Shown here piece by piece: positions 9,270 through 18,498 of a DNA stretch of 64,000 nucleotides (the first letter of the stretch is position 1; each line of letters opens with the position of its first letter). The DNA is from Roseofilum casamattae BLCC-M143 (GTDB lineage Bacteria; Cyanobacteriota; Cyanobacteriia; Cyanobacteriales; Desertifilaceae). The position numbers and the translations under genes are program-made. The notes under the pieces were generated by a model that saw nothing but the letters and a program-made list of their open reading frames with translations, ran no database searches and was not told the DNA's origin. The stretch spans positions 124,001 to 188,000 of the forward strand of contig NZ_JAQOSQ010000003.1 in the NCBI RefSeq assembly GCF_030068455.1, in the 5' to 3' direction.

Positions 9270-10064
9270 TCAAGACCCTAACTCTTGCGATCGCCGACAA
9301 GCTGCGACAACTGCCTCCATGAATGCCGATCGCACTCCAGCTTGCTCCAGTTCGCGCAACCCCGTGATGGTCGTGCCTCCGGGACTGGTGGCCCGGTCTT
9401 TCAGTTGTCCGGTATGGAGTCCCGTTTCTTGTAGCAGTTGTGCCGTTCCCAAGACCGTTTGGATGGCTAGGGGGGTTGCGATCGTCCTTGGTAGTCCTGC
9501 GGCGACTCCACCATCAGAAAGCGCCTCGATCGCCAAAGCTACAAATGCGGGTCCCGAACCAGAAAGTCCAGTGACTGCATCCATCATTTTCTCGGGAACT
9601 TCTACCACTTCTCCCACCGCAGCGAGCAAGGTTTTCGCTTGTTCGACTTGCCCTGGAGTGGCTTGAGAACCGGCTGCGATCGCGCTCATTCCAGCGCCAA
9701 CCGTTGCCGGAGCATTAGGCATCACCCGGATCGCCGCCGAACTGGGAAACCCGGTTTCCAGCTTGCTCAGGGGTATTCCGGCGAGGATGGAAACGACCAA
9801 AGGCACGGAAATATCGCCCAGTTCCCTGGCGATCGCGTCAAAGATTTGTGGCTTAATTGCCAGTAATAAAATCTCGCTCCCACTCGTAACTTCCCGGTTA
9901 TCTGCCGTCACTTGTACGCCGTAGCGCTCTACCAACTCCTGACGGCGATCGGCTCTCGGTTCGCTCACTTGTATCTGACTCGGAAGATAAATCTTTTCTG
10001 CCAAAAGCCGAGAGAATATCGCTTCGGCCATCATTCCACCGCCAATAATCCCCAACTGCACCAT
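9270..10064 (-). CDS. proC: Pyrroline-5-carboxylate reductase
   Basis: 264 aa from the ATG at 10064. Upstream codons remain open to a non-ATG at 10124, but the family starts right at the nucleotide-binding strand (VQLGIIGGGMMAEAI), so the shorter form is chosen. It catalyses NAD(P)H-dependent reduction of 1-pyrroline-5-carboxylate to L-proline in the cytoplasm. Seen: the Rossmann GGGMMAEA motif, LAIKPQ, RVMPNAPATVGAGM, and the C-terminal dimer/substrate signature VTGLSGSGPAFV and ATSPGGTTITGLRELE. Length matches the family (about 265-275 aa). It stands alone on the minus strand, divergent from ddl. Confidence 0.97.
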   Translation of the reverse strand: MVQLGIIGGGMMAEAIFSRLLAEKIYLPSQIQVSEPRADRRQELVERYGVQVTADNREVTSGSEILLLAIKPQIFDAIARELGDISVPLVVSILAGIPLSKLETGFPSSAAIRVMPNAPATVGAGMSAIAAGSQATPGQVEQAKTLLAAVGEVVEVPEKMMDAVTGLSGSGPAFVALAIEALSDGGVAAGLPRTIATPLAIQTVLGTAQLLQETGLHTGQLKDRATSPGGTTITGLRELEQAGVRSAFMEAVVAACRRSQELGS

Positions 10065-10240
10065 AATCTCGTGTCCCACAACTAACGCTCTCGCTAGGCT
10101 ATCAAGATAATTAACAATTAACAATTAATAATTAATAATGGGGATGGGTGGTGGAGATTTAGGAACGGCAAGGCAAGCATTACCGCCCTCGGGAGTATAA
10201 TGAACCATTGACTGTAGATGCGCAAAATCGAGCCAAAGTT

Positions 10241-11296
10241 ATGAGCCAAAAACGAATAGGGTTACTGTTTGGGGGATGTTCTGGAGAGCATGAAGTCTCT
10301 ATTGTTTCCGCCAAAACGATCGCCAATGCTTTAAGTCAGGACGAAAATCGCGATCGCTATCAAGTGCTTCCCTTCTATATTCGTAAAGATGGCTATTGGT
10401 ATAGCGATGATACCGCCGCACGAGTGCTCGAGTCTACCACGCCACTTTCCACCGACTCTCCTTGCGATCGCACCCTATGGCAGTTCCCCGATAGCGCGGC
10501 AGAAGTAGACGTATGGTTTCCCGTGTTGCACGGGCCGAATGGAGAAGATGGCTCCATCCAAGGATTATTGCAACTGATGCAAGTACCTTATGTGGGTTCT
10601 GGCATTGTTGGCTCATCTGTTGGTATGGATAAAATTGCGATGAAAATGGCCTTTGCGCAAGCAGGTTTGCCGCAAGTAAAGTATGAAGCCGTAACTCGCG
10701 CTCAAGTGTGGTCGGACTCCTGCGTGTTTCCGAAACTCTGCGATGATATTGAAGCGTCTCTCGGTTATCCTTGTTTTGTCAAACCCGCCAATCTCGGATC
10801 GTCGGTGGGTATTGCGAAAGTGCGATCGCGCCAAGAACTCGAAGCTGCTCTGGATAATGCTGCTAGTTACGATCGCCGCATTATTGTGGAAGCGGGAGTC
10901 ACGGCTCGCGAGGTGGAGTGTGCGGTCTTGGGTAACGATTATCCCAAAGCGTCAGTCGTCGGCGAGATTACCTTCGACAGCGATTTTTACGACTACGAAA
11001 CGAAATATACGGCGGGTAAATCCCAGCTCTTTATTCCGGCGAACCTTCCGGAAGAGGTAATAGAGCAGATTCGGGAACGAGCAATACAAGGCTTTCAGGC
11101 TGTTGATGCTGCCGGAGAAGCGCGAGTAGACTTTTTCTATATTGAAGCGACAGGAGAAGTATTGATCAATGAAATTAATACTCTGCCTGGTTTTACGGCA
11201 ACGAGCATGTATCCTCAGCTTTGGGCTGCAACTGGCATTCCCCTTCCAGAACTGGTGCATCGGTTAGTCGAGTTGGCGATCGAACGACATCCTTAA
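10241..11296 (+). CDS. ddl: D-alanine--D-alanine ligase
   Basis: 351 aa from the ATG at 10241; an in-frame TTG at 10208 would add 11 residues that the family lacks. It is the ATP-grasp enzyme joining two D-Ala for peptidoglycan precursors. Seen: [15 protein letters not shown] at the N-terminus (Glu of the first D-Ala site), [45 protein letters not shown], and [20 protein letters not shown] holding the Mg2+ ligands near the end. All catalytic motifs appear intact. Length is typical for cyanobacterial Ddl. The C-terminal HIP1-rich end is followed after 100 nt by a membrane protein gene on the same strand. Confidence 0.97.
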   Translation: MSQKRIGLLFGGCSGEHEVSIVSAKTIANALSQDENRDRYQVLPFYIRKDGYWYSDDTAARVLESTTPLSTDSPCDRTLWQFPDSAAEVDVWFPVLHGPNGEDGSIQGLLQLMQVPYVGSGIVGSSVGMDKIAMKMAFAQAGLPQVKYEAVTRAQVWSDSCVFPKLCDDIEASLGYPCFVKPANLGSSVGIAKVRSRQELEAALDNAASYDRRIIVEAGVTAREVECAVLGNDYPKASVVGEITFDSDFYDYETKYTAGKSQLFIPANLPEEVIEQIRERAIQGFQAVDAAGEARVDFFYIEATGEVLINEINTLPGFTATSMYPQLWAATGIPLPELVHRLVELAIERHP

Positions 11297-11396
11297 GACC
11301 TGCCAGAGAGCCATTGCGATTGGTACAAAATTCGGTAAGATGAGGGTCGGACGCGCGAGAGTCGGTCTTGTTAACCTAAAGCTAGGACATGTATCT

Positions 11397-12188
11397 ATGG
11401 TTCGCAAACCTAAACCAGCCCATCGATCGACGAACAAGAAAAACTCAGGCCGACTCAATTTTATCTTCAAATCCATGCGCGATCGCACTTTACTGGTTTG
11501 GAGTATTTTCGCACTTGTGTCCATTACAATTGGCTATCAAGCTCTGAGCGTGTTGATGAGTCCGGGGGAGATCGAACCGGAAAATACCGCTGAGGATCGG
11601 GAGGCGATCGCGCAAGTTGAAGTCTCTGACGAACCCCCAACCTTCCCGTCAGAACAAGTTGGCGATGGGGTGGAGAGAGAAATTGCTATTCCTTGGCTGT
11701 GGATGGGGGCGATCGCACTTGGAGTAGGAAGTACGATGGTGCTCTGGCGATGGTTGCAAAGTCCGAACTCCCACAAACGAGCCGCCCTAAAACGCCGTCG
11801 CCGTCAAGGTAGCATTTTATCCAGTCGTCCCGCACCGTTTCGAGTTCCCAAACGCGATCTCCCCATGGGGTCTCAACAGAAAGTGGCGCCATCCCAACCC
11901 GTTGCTGAAGTGACTGAAATACCAGAGATTACGCCGCAACCGCTCCCGAGTCCAGAGCCTCCTCTACCTGCTAGAACTGAAGCCATCGCAAACGCTTACC
12001 ACTCAGATCCGAGACCGTTTAACTTTGAAGTTAGCCGTACCGAGCAACCTCCATCTCCCTCAACGTTACAAGTTCCTAACTTTCCCAAACTTGCCCCTCA
12101 AACTGCACTACCGCCACCGATGAAGCCGGTTCGTAAAGACCGCAAGGAGGACGATCTCGACGATCGCGATCTCCGCATTTCGTCGTAA
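11397..12188 (+). CDS. Hypothetical protein with two transmembrane segments and Pro-rich tail
   Basis: 263 aa from the ATG at 11397; an in-frame ATG at 11340 would add 19 less plausible residues. I do not recognise the family. Seen: a basic N-terminus, one transmembrane helix (about 28-50, TLLVWSIFALVSITIGYQAL), an acidic loop (about 52-95), a second helix (about 98-118, PWLWMGAIALGVGSTMVLW), then a very basic stretch (KRAALKRRRRQGS) and a Pro-rich, disordered tail ending in an Asp/Arg cluster. The basic residues after helix two suggest a cytoplasmic C-terminus. A membrane-anchored scaffold is possible; no function is claimed. Confidence 0.65.
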   Translation: MVRKPKPAHRSTNKKNSGRLNFIFKSMRDRTLLVWSIFALVSITIGYQALSVLMSPGEIEPENTAEDREAIAQVEVSDEPPTFPSEQVGDGVEREIAIPWLWMGAIALGVGSTMVLWRWLQSPNSHKRAALKRRRRQGSILSSRPAPFRVPKRDLPMGSQQKVAPSQPVAEVTEIPEITPQPLPSPEPPLPARTEAIANAYHSDPRPFNFEVSRTEQPPSPSTLQVPNFPKLAPQTALPPPMKPVRKDRKEDDLDDRDLRISS

Positions 12189-12301
12189 TCTAGACTGATA
12201 GTATACAGGAGATTGTCAGGGTGAAGTATCGCGATCGCCATTATCTTCATCATCTTATCGATCGCTTGCTCTGTGAATTTGTAACGTAAGGGTCTATTGT
12301 T

Positions 12302-14881
12302 ATGACATACATTCTCACTGCTAACGCAAAACCCGATCGCCAATACTTGGGAGGTAAGGCGGCTTCCTTAGCGCGTCTATGTGCTTTAGATTGCTCTATT
12401 CCCGATTGGTTCGCGGTTTCGCCTCGCGCGTTTGCGGAGAGTTTAAGGAAGGAGCAATACAATAAGCTAGAGGCAGGCACTATTTCTGAAGATACTGCAC
12501 AATGGCATATTCAAGATAACATCAAAATTGAGTTGGAGCAAGCCCTAAAACAGCTTTGTCCGAATGGCGAACAAGTGGCCGTGCGATCGTCGGCGGTGGA
12601 TGAAGATGGAATGGCGTATTCCTTTGCCGGACAACTGGAGAGCTTCTTATTCGTGCCACCGGAAGAGGTTGGCGATCGCATTATTCAAGTGTGGCAGTCG
12701 GGCTTTAGCGATCGCATCCTTGCCTATCGCCAGCAGCACGATCTGGGATTGCCGAAACCCCCAGCAGTTCTGGTGCAGCGCATGGTGGATGCGGAGGTAG
12801 CGGGAGTAGCGTTTGCGGCCGATCCGGTGACCGGACAGCGCGGTATCGTCACGATCGCGGCAACGAAGGGCGTGGGCGAGGGATTGGTGTCTGGGGAAGT
12901 TGATGGCGAGACGTATCGGATTAATCGGTATGGAGAGTTGGTGTCTGAGGCGATCGCAGATGGATTGTTGACGCAAGAGAACTGGCAGGCGATCGCGAGC
13001 TTAGTTCGGGAAGTTAGTCAGGAGTTTGGCTGTCCGCAAGATATCGAGTGGGCGATCGCAAACAATAGGCTCTATTTATTGCAATCTCGTCCGATTACCA
13101 GCTTGGTTAACCAACTCGATCCCGACGGACAATTAAACCTTTGGGATAATAGCAATATCGCCGAAAGCTATAGCGGCGTAACCACTCCTCTCACATTTTC
13201 TTTCGCTCGCCGCGCCTATGAAGAAGTGTATCGGCAATTTTGCATTCTCATGGGCGTTCCCAAGCCAGATATTGACAATAACTCGGAGACCTTTAGCCGC
13301 ATGTTGGGGTTAATTCAAGGACGAGTCTATTATAACCTGCTTAGTTGGTATAAAGTGCTTTCTCTCTTGCCTGGATTTCGAGTTAATCGGCAGTTTATGG
13401 AACAGATGATGGGAGTGAAAGAAGGAATCCCAGACCGACTGTTAGAATCAATTGGCATTAAACCCAACGAACGTCCGTCTTTTCGGACGAAAATAATGGA
13501 GACATTTCGTCTGGTGAGTACGGTTGAAGGGTTATTGCTGAATTTAGTCTTACTCGATTATAAGATAAAACGATTTTACGACAAGTTGGCGCGCGTGTTG
13601 GATGCTCCATTTCAAGGATTAGAGTTAACGGAGTTGCGCGCGGATGAATTAACGGCATATTATCGCGAGTTAGAACGAGAATTATTGCGCAGTTGGGACG
13701 CGCCGTTAATTAATGATTTCTTTGCCATGATTTTCTATGGAATTTTGCAAAAGTTAAGTCAATCTTGGTGCGGCGATGAGAATGGCACGTTGCAAAACGA
13801 TCTGATTAGCGGCGAAGGGGGAATGATTAGCGCGGAACCAGCGATGCGAGTCAAACAATTAGCGGAGATCGCCAGAAAAGATAAAGAGGTCGTTCGGGTG
13901 TTATGTGAAGGCGAGCTAACGGAAATTTTGGCGACTATGAAAACTATGCCGGAGCTGCAAAACGGCTATCAGGAGTATTTACAGAAATTTGGCGATCGCT
14001 GTTTGGGAGAGCTGAAGTTAGAAAGTTCGACCCTATTCGATAATCCGCTAACGTTGTTGCGCTCTATCGGTCAGTTAGCCAAGTCTCCGGTATTGGAGAA
14101 ACCCAAAGTTCCTGTAGATTTGCGATCGCAAGCGGAAGCTAAAGTTCGGGAGAGTTTGCAAGATTCGCGCTGGAAACCCATGGTGTTTAATTGGGTTTTG
14201 CAAAATGCGAGAGCGCGAGTGCGCGATCGGGAAAATTTGCGGTTCGAGCGCACTCGGTTATTCGGTCGCGTGCGCCGCATTTTTGTCGAGTTAGGAAAGC
14301 GGTTTGTTAATCTCGATATACTGGAGCATTATCGCGATATCTTTTATTTAGAAGTGGATGAAATTTTAGGCTTTGTTGAAGGTACAGCGACTTGTACGAA
14401 GTTGAAAGATTTGGTAGAATTGAGGAAGAATGAATTTCAGGAATACGAACAGGAAGAAATTGGCGATCGCTTTGAAACCAGCGGCATCGTTTATCATGGA
14501 AATAAATACGAACCTGCATCATCAGATAATCCAGTTATCGAAAATTCAGATAGCGAAACCATTCAAGGTTTAGGCTGTTGTCCGGGAATCGTGAAAGCGC
14601 GAGTTAGAGTCATTCATAATCCGGAAAACGCCGTACTCGAACCTGGAAGTATTCTGGTGGCCGAGCGCACCGATCCCGGTTGGATTATGCTCTTTCCGTC
14701 TGCTGCGGGAGTTTTGGTAGAACGGGGAAGTTTGCTCTCTCATTCGGCAATTGTTGCCCGAGAAATGGGTATTCCCGCGATCGTCGCTATTCCCAAGGTG
14801 ACTAAAGTTTTACAGGATGGAGATTGGGTGGAAATGGATGGGAGTACGGGAGTTGTGCGGCGGGTAAACAGTTGTCAATAA
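12302..14881 (+). CDS. PEP synthase-like dikinase (ATP-grasp + phosphohistidine domain)
   Basis: 859 aa. Residues about 1-270 are a PPDK-type ATP-binding domain (GGKAASLARL, VAVRSSAVDEDG, AGQLESFLFV, QRMVDAEVAGVAF, DIEWAI ... LLQSRPIT). Residues about 275-760 are a large helical region starting WDNSNIAESYSGVTTPLTFSF. Residues about 770-859 are the swivelling phosphohistidine domain (LVERGSLLSHSAIVAREMGIPAIV; catalytic His in LSHSA). True PEP synthase and PPDK have a PEP-binding TIM barrel after the His domain; it is absent. The order matches dikinases that phosphorylate small molecules, such as rifampin phosphotransferase (family knowledge), so PEP synthase would probably be a misannotation. 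The substrate is unknown. It converges on the GTPase island with only 6 nt between stop codons. Confidence 0.85.
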   Translation: MTYILTANAKPDRQYLGGKAASLARLCALDCSIPDWFAVSPRAFAESLRKEQYNKLEAGTISEDTAQWHIQDNIKIELEQALKQLCPNGEQVAVRSSAVDEDGMAYSFAGQLESFLFVPPEEVGDRIIQVWQSGFSDRILAYRQQHDLGLPKPPAVLVQRMVDAEVAGVAFAADPVTGQRGIVTIAATKGVGEGLVSGEVDGETYRINRYGELVSEAIADGLLTQENWQAIASLVREVSQEFGCPQDIEWAIANNRLYLLQSRPITSLVNQLDPDGQLNLWDNSNIAESYSGVTTPLTFSFARRAYEEVYRQFCILMGVPKPDIDNNSETFSRMLGLIQGRVYYNLLSWYKVLSLLPGFRVNRQFMEQMMGVKEGIPDRLLESIGIKPNERPSFRTKIMETFRLVSTVEGLLLNLVLLDYKIKRFYDKLARVLDAPFQGLELTELRADELTAYYRELERELLRSWDAPLINDFFAMIFYGILQKLSQSWCGDENGTLQNDLISGEGGMISAEPAMRVKQLAEIARKDKEVVRVLCEGELTEILATMKTMPELQNGYQEYLQKFGDRCLGELKLESSTLFDNPLTLLRSIGQLAKSPVLEKPKVPVDLRSQAEAKVRESLQDSRWKPMVFNWVLQNARARVRDRENLRFERTRLFGRVRRIFVELGKRFVNLDILEHYRDIFYLEVDEILGFVEGTATCTKLKDLVELRKNEFQEYEQEEIGDRFETSGIVYHGNKYEPASSDNPVIENSDSETIQGLGCCPGIVKARVRVIHNPENAVLEPGSILVAERTDPGWIMLFPSAAGVLVERGSLLSHSAIVAREMGIPAIVAIPKVTKVLQDGDWVEMDGSTGVVRRVNSCQ

Positions 14882-14887
14882 ACTCCA

Positions 14888-16300
14888 TTATTGTCGTTCA
14901 AATGCTGACCATGAATCTTTACCCCCTGTGTTATCTCGCCCTGATTGAATAGCGTTCTGGCTCAGTTTCTTTTCAAGAGCTTTCATTTTGAGATCGATCT
15001 CTGAAGTTTGCTTTTGAAAAGCTTCTTCAAGGCGATCGATCTTTTTGGTTTTAGTCTTTAATTCTGCCTTCAGGTCATCAATTTCTCTCGTCTTAGCAGT
15101 TAATTCTGCTTTAAGGCGATCGATCTCTACACTTTGGGCTAAAGCATTCTTCTGCAATGCTTCTAGCTCATTAATTCGTGCCAGCATTGACTCTATTGGT
15201 GTTAAAGACATATCAGTACCTACTTCATGTTTGTTTTGACTTGAGTAAATCAAAGCAGTTTTGGCACGAGCATCTTGCCAGAGACCGCATAATCTACCAT
15301 ACTTGACCCACTCTTCTAAGAGATCTTGTTTCAAAGCTGGGGCATTCCTGAATATGGCAACTGTCCTCCAGGATTCAAGTTGAAGTTGACCATAGGTTTC
15401 GACAATAACCTGAATCGAAGTTGTTTCGTTCAAAGAAGCTAAAGCCTCACTCTTCATTCGATTATATACCTGAATATCATTACCACTTGGTTGGTTCAGA
15501 CCTCGGCGAATCTCAGTACGCTCTGCTGTCTGCCTTTGATCCACTAATTGTTCAAGATCTTCAGCACGATCGAAGAAATGATCGACTTGCTTTCCCAAAT
15601 CTTGGAAAAACTCTTTTTCTAGAAATTTGATTTCTTCTAATGTTGGTTTAACCAGTTTTTCTCTAAATGCCTCTGGACTAAACCGATCGGCAATCTCTAT
15701 TGCAAAAGTGATAACTTCCATCACCAAGATAGCAACCTGATTAATTCGTTTTTCCAGGACAGCATCGACTTCACCCACCACACTCCTGATATCAGAGATA
15801 GTTCTCTCTCTTGCTTGATCAATAGCATTAATAGTTATGACCAGGTTGCTTTGGTACTTTTTCTCGACCTTGTTAATCAAGTAATTCTTAGTTGCTGTGT
15901 CTACAATCTTTAAGCCTGTACCAACTAAACCACCAGCCAAAATATTCCCAGTTGCAGCTTTTCCTGCAGTTAAGAGTAGGTTACTTCCTACAGTGTTAAC
16001 CGATCCCCCGATGAAATCAGTTACAGTGCCTCCAAGAGTAGACTGGAAGTTTCTAAAGAAAGCATCCATTATATTAATTGTTGTACCTTCTACATGCTTG
16101 GATAATTTCCAAGTTACATCCGTTTGTTGGTCTAAGAATCCACCTACTTGATTCAGAATTTTAGGGAGTTCATCATTGAGGCGATCGAATAATACTTGGC
16201 TAGATTGATCGGCTGCTTTTTCGGCAATCTTTGGGATGAGAATTCTGGCAACAGCACCAATTATTATAGGTGTAAGAAGTCCATACATAGTTTTAAACAC
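14888..16300 (-). CDS. GTPase-island protein D: hydrophobic N-terminus, long coiled coil
   Basis: 470 aa, family not recognised. The N-terminus (about 5-25, GLLTPIIIGAVARILIPKI) is a hydrophobic helix. Residues about 92-135 are Gly/Ala-rich and hydrophobic (FIGGSVNTVGSNLLLTAGKA, then LAGGLVGTGLKIV) and could lie in or on a membrane. Residues about 140-300 are long amphipathic helices. Residues about 378-450 are a clear heptad coiled coil (IDRLKAELTAKTREIDDLKAE). The last residues contain DSWSAF, a motif shared with island proteins C and A. It is the last gene of the operon, 73 nt after C. Codon choice is A/T-rich and no exact HIP1 site is present. A membrane-linked effector or scaffold for the GTPases is inference only. 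Confidence 0.7.
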   Translation of the reverse strand: MFKTMYGLLTPIIIGAVARILIPKIAEKAADQSSQVLFDRLNDELPKILNQVGGFLDQQTDVTWKLSKHVEGTTINIMDAFFRNFQSTLGGTVTDFIGGSVNTVGSNLLLTAGKAATGNILAGGLVGTGLKIVDTATKNYLINKVEKKYQSNLVITINAIDQARERTISDIRSVVGEVDAVLEKRINQVAILVMEVITFAIEIADRFSPEAFREKLVKPTLEEIKFLEKEFFQDLGKQVDHFFDRAEDLEQLVDQRQTAERTEIRRGLNQPSGNDIQVYNRMKSEALASLNETTSIQVIVETYGQLQLESWRTVAIFRNAPALKQDLLEEWVKYGRLCGLWQDARAKTALIYSSQNKHEVGTDMSLTPIESMLARINELEALQKNALAQSVEIDRLKAELTAKTREIDDLKAELKTKTKKIDRLEEAFQKQTSEIDLKMKALEKKLSQNAIQSGRDNTGGKDSWSAFERQ

Positions 16301-16373
16301 TCTAGAACTCGAATTATTTTAACTTAGCCATGTTTTTGCAGTCATACCACTCTAATGATTACTTAACTTCATC

Positions 16374-17495
16374 TTACTGGTTAACCTCAGTACGATCGTC
16401 AGGAATATCATCATTGTCGATCTGACTATCAGTATTATCATTTGGTTGCCATTGCTTCTGTGAATCTGAATTAAAAGCAGACCAGGCATCACTACTGCTT
16501 AATTGTTCTACATTATTTTGAAGCTTGCGTTGTTCGGAGTTTATTTTGATTCCCATCATGAAAGAAGTAGACTCCAGATTCTGGTTTTCCTCGTTCGCTA
16601 GTTCATCATCATAGTGATTAGCTGACTGCGATGTATCCTTATCTATCATAGAGAAACCCTTATCTATCATGGAGATCCCCCTAGATAAACTCTTACCTAT
16701 CATGGAGAACCCCTTATCTATTAGGGAGCTGTGATCCGATCTAGATACTTTCTGATCGGTTTGTTTGGGTTCAGGTTGAGGTCGGTTAATGTCATTGTAT
16801 GGTTCCCAAAAACCTGGTTTCGTCACATTTAAGAAAGGACTATAGATAATATCTCTATCTCGTTGTAAGCCCAGACATACAGAGGTTGACTCTAAAGAAC
16901 ATGCAGCAGTTTGCCAAAGGTATTGTTTACTTTCCTCTGAATCTGGAAAAAGCCTAATTTTGTCTTTATTGTTATTGAGGTTATCAAGGATAATCTGGCA
17001 TTCAAAATCCTGTTGCTGTTTGAATTCTAGGTTATGATACTGGCTACGAATTGGTTCATTAATTTGTTTCTCGTTCCACCTCTGAATGACGTACTCATAA
17101 GGTTCACGAAATGCATCAAGATCTCTGCCTAAATTCAATATTTCTTGGGGATCTCCAGGTGACCTAGCTACATACCCAGCAAACACATACAGAGGTCTAT
17201 TGAAAGAGTCTCTAGTGTACTCTTGTTGTTTTTTATCAACTAAGTCTCGCGCCATGCAAGTGACACCAACCACACAATAAGATTTGTTTTTGAAGAGAGA
17301 CCAAATTGGATCTCCTTCTCGAAGTTGCTCTGGGTATCGCATGGTTCCATAAATATGAGCCATTGCCCATTCTAAATGAGATGATTCAAAGTCTTTGGGA
17401 ATTATAATAGTAAAGCCTTTGGGAATTACAATAGTGCGGAAGTCTACCTCATAAGTACGAGCATAAACAAGGGCATCCCAGTGAGTGCTAGTCAT
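16374..17495 (-). CDS. GTPase-island protein C: unknown domain plus heptapeptide repeats
   Basis: 373 aa. Its ATG overlaps the end of GTPase B by 8 nt, indicating translational coupling. Residues about 1-235 form a globular domain I cannot assign with confidence (WDALVYARTYEVDFRT, CVVGVTCMARDLVDKK, RPLYVFAGYVARSPGDP); it occupies the place where double-GTPase systems encode a GTPase-associated protein (GAP1-like families, recollection). Residues about 257-287 contain four copies of S-[LM]-I-[DG]-K-[GS]-F-like repeats. Residues about 290-373 are acidic, Asn/Gln/Ser-rich and probably disordered, with DAWSAF at 336-341. It has no signal peptide or membrane helix. Function unknown; a regulator or adaptor of the GTPases is a guess based on coupling. 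Confidence 0.7.
   Translation of the reverse strand: MTSTHWDALVYARTYEVDFRTIVIPKGFTIIIPKDFESSHLEWAMAHIYGTMRYPEQLREGDPIWSLFKNKSYCVVGVTCMARDLVDKKQQEYTRDSFNRPLYVFAGYVARSPGDPQEILNLGRDLDAFREPYEYVIQRWNEKQINEPIRSQYHNLEFKQQQDFECQIILDNLNNNKDKIRLFPDSEESKQYLWQTAACSLESTSVCLGLQRDRDIIYSPFLNVTKPGFWEPYNDINRPQPEPKQTDQKVSRSDHSSLIDKGFSMIGKSLSRGISMIDKGFSMIDKDTSQSANHYDDELANEENQNLESTSFMMGIKINSEQRKLQNNVEQLSSSDAWSAFNSDSQKQWQPNDNTDSQIDNDDIPDDRTEVNQ
16637..16728 (-). repeat. Four degenerate ~18-bp repeats inside gene C
   Basis: On the plus strand, copies related to CTTATCTATCATGGAGA start near 16637, 16658, 16691 and 16711. The 21-33-21 bp spacing keeps them in frame, and each encodes a version of S-[ML]-I-[DG]-K. The repeat probably arose by slippage or duplication and makes a short amphipathic region in protein C. 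Confidence 0.85.
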
Positions 17496-18459
17496 CTATT
17501 TCCACCTCCTGTCCGTTGAGAAACAGTGTTACTTTTCTTAACTCTCTACAGAGTAACCTCAATTTAGGTTCTATCTCCTCTTCTATTTCGTTACCTAAAC
17601 TCTTTATCCGCTCTTTTCCATCACGAATTTCACTTCGCTTGAACCATTGTCTGATCCTCCCAGTCTGAAGATTACTAACTTTTGTTTTTTCAGATGAAAG
17701 CTTATTCTTCCTAGCAACATATTGCTGCTTGAATTCAGAGTACACAGCAAAGAAAACTGGAAGCGCAAGATTTATAGGTTCAATTTGACCCTGACTAGGA
17801 TTATCCGCTAATTCCAGACCTAAACTGACTGGGCAAATCATGACAAAAAATCCACTGTTCTCAGTGAAAAATCCTTGAAAAAGTCCCTGTACACGATCTA
17901 TTATTTCTTCCTTAGAAAGATCTTTACAGAGATCGAATTTTGTAACTACTACTGCCACAGGATAAGGATTCTCTGGACTGATGCTTCTTGACGAGAGTAA
18001 CTTATTAATTAATGTATTGACTCTACGCACTGCACTGCGCAGCTTTTGAGCGCCTTTCTGGTCTTTGAGATATTCCCCAGAAATAGAAATAAATAGAGAA
18101 GAACTATCCTTAATATTTTTAAACAGAGCTTGGGTATCTTCTTTGTTTTCTTGATCCTTTAATGCACCCCCTCGATAGTCCCACCACTCAAAGTCAATTA
18201 CTGGCTTGAACCCATAATTTAAGGAGAACACATAATTTTTGCTTTCACCTAATTGTGTTGGTGGTGGCCATCGGTCTTCTCCTTTATTATCTACCAGGTT
18301 ATCATAGCGATTTGATAACTCTAAGTCTAAATCGAGGTTTTTAGCATGGAATGTCAAACCATTGTAGCCTATTGCCATGTAAGCGTACATGCCAATCATG
18401 TAGCATGTTTTGCCCGATCCGGTCGTGCCTAGCATGGTTATTTTTACTTTGTCGCTCAT
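17488..18459 (-). CDS. GTPase-island GTPase B (double-GTPase type)
   Basis: 323 aa P-loop GTPase. Seen: Walker A GTTGSGKT at residues 11-18, a switch-II signature WWDYRGGAL at about 92-100 in the position of the usual DxxG, the base-specificity motif TKFD at about 173-176, and a G5-like CPVSLG at about 208. A basic helical segment (about 240-300) precedes a C-terminal strand motif LFLNGQEVEIDD. It is clearly paralogous to GTPase A: same P-loop, DYRGGAL and C-terminal NG strand, though diverged elsewhere. Tandem paralogous GTPases with this look correspond, in my recollection, to the DO-GTPase (double-GTPase) families proposed for bacterial conflict systems. It lies 39 nt after A and overlaps C by 8 nt. 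Unlike A, C and D it lacks the D-x-[WF]-x-A-F tail. Confidence 0.85.
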   Translation of the reverse strand: MSDKVKITMLGTTGSGKTCYMIGMYAYMAIGYNGLTFHAKNLDLDLELSNRYDNLVDNKGEDRWPPPTQLGESKNYVFSLNYGFKPVIDFEWWDYRGGALKDQENKEDTQALFKNIKDSSSLFISISGEYLKDQKGAQKLRSAVRRVNTLINKLLSSRSISPENPYPVAVVVTKFDLCKDLSKEEIIDRVQGLFQGFFTENSGFFVMICPVSLGLELADNPSQGQIEPINLALPVFFAVYSEFKQQYVARKNKLSSEKTKVSNLQTGRIRQWFKRSEIRDGKERIKSLGNEIEEEIEPKLRLLCRELRKVTLFLNGQEVEIDD

Positions 18460-18498
18460 GATTTAAATTCTCCAATAAGTTCAAGTTTTCACAAGTGT

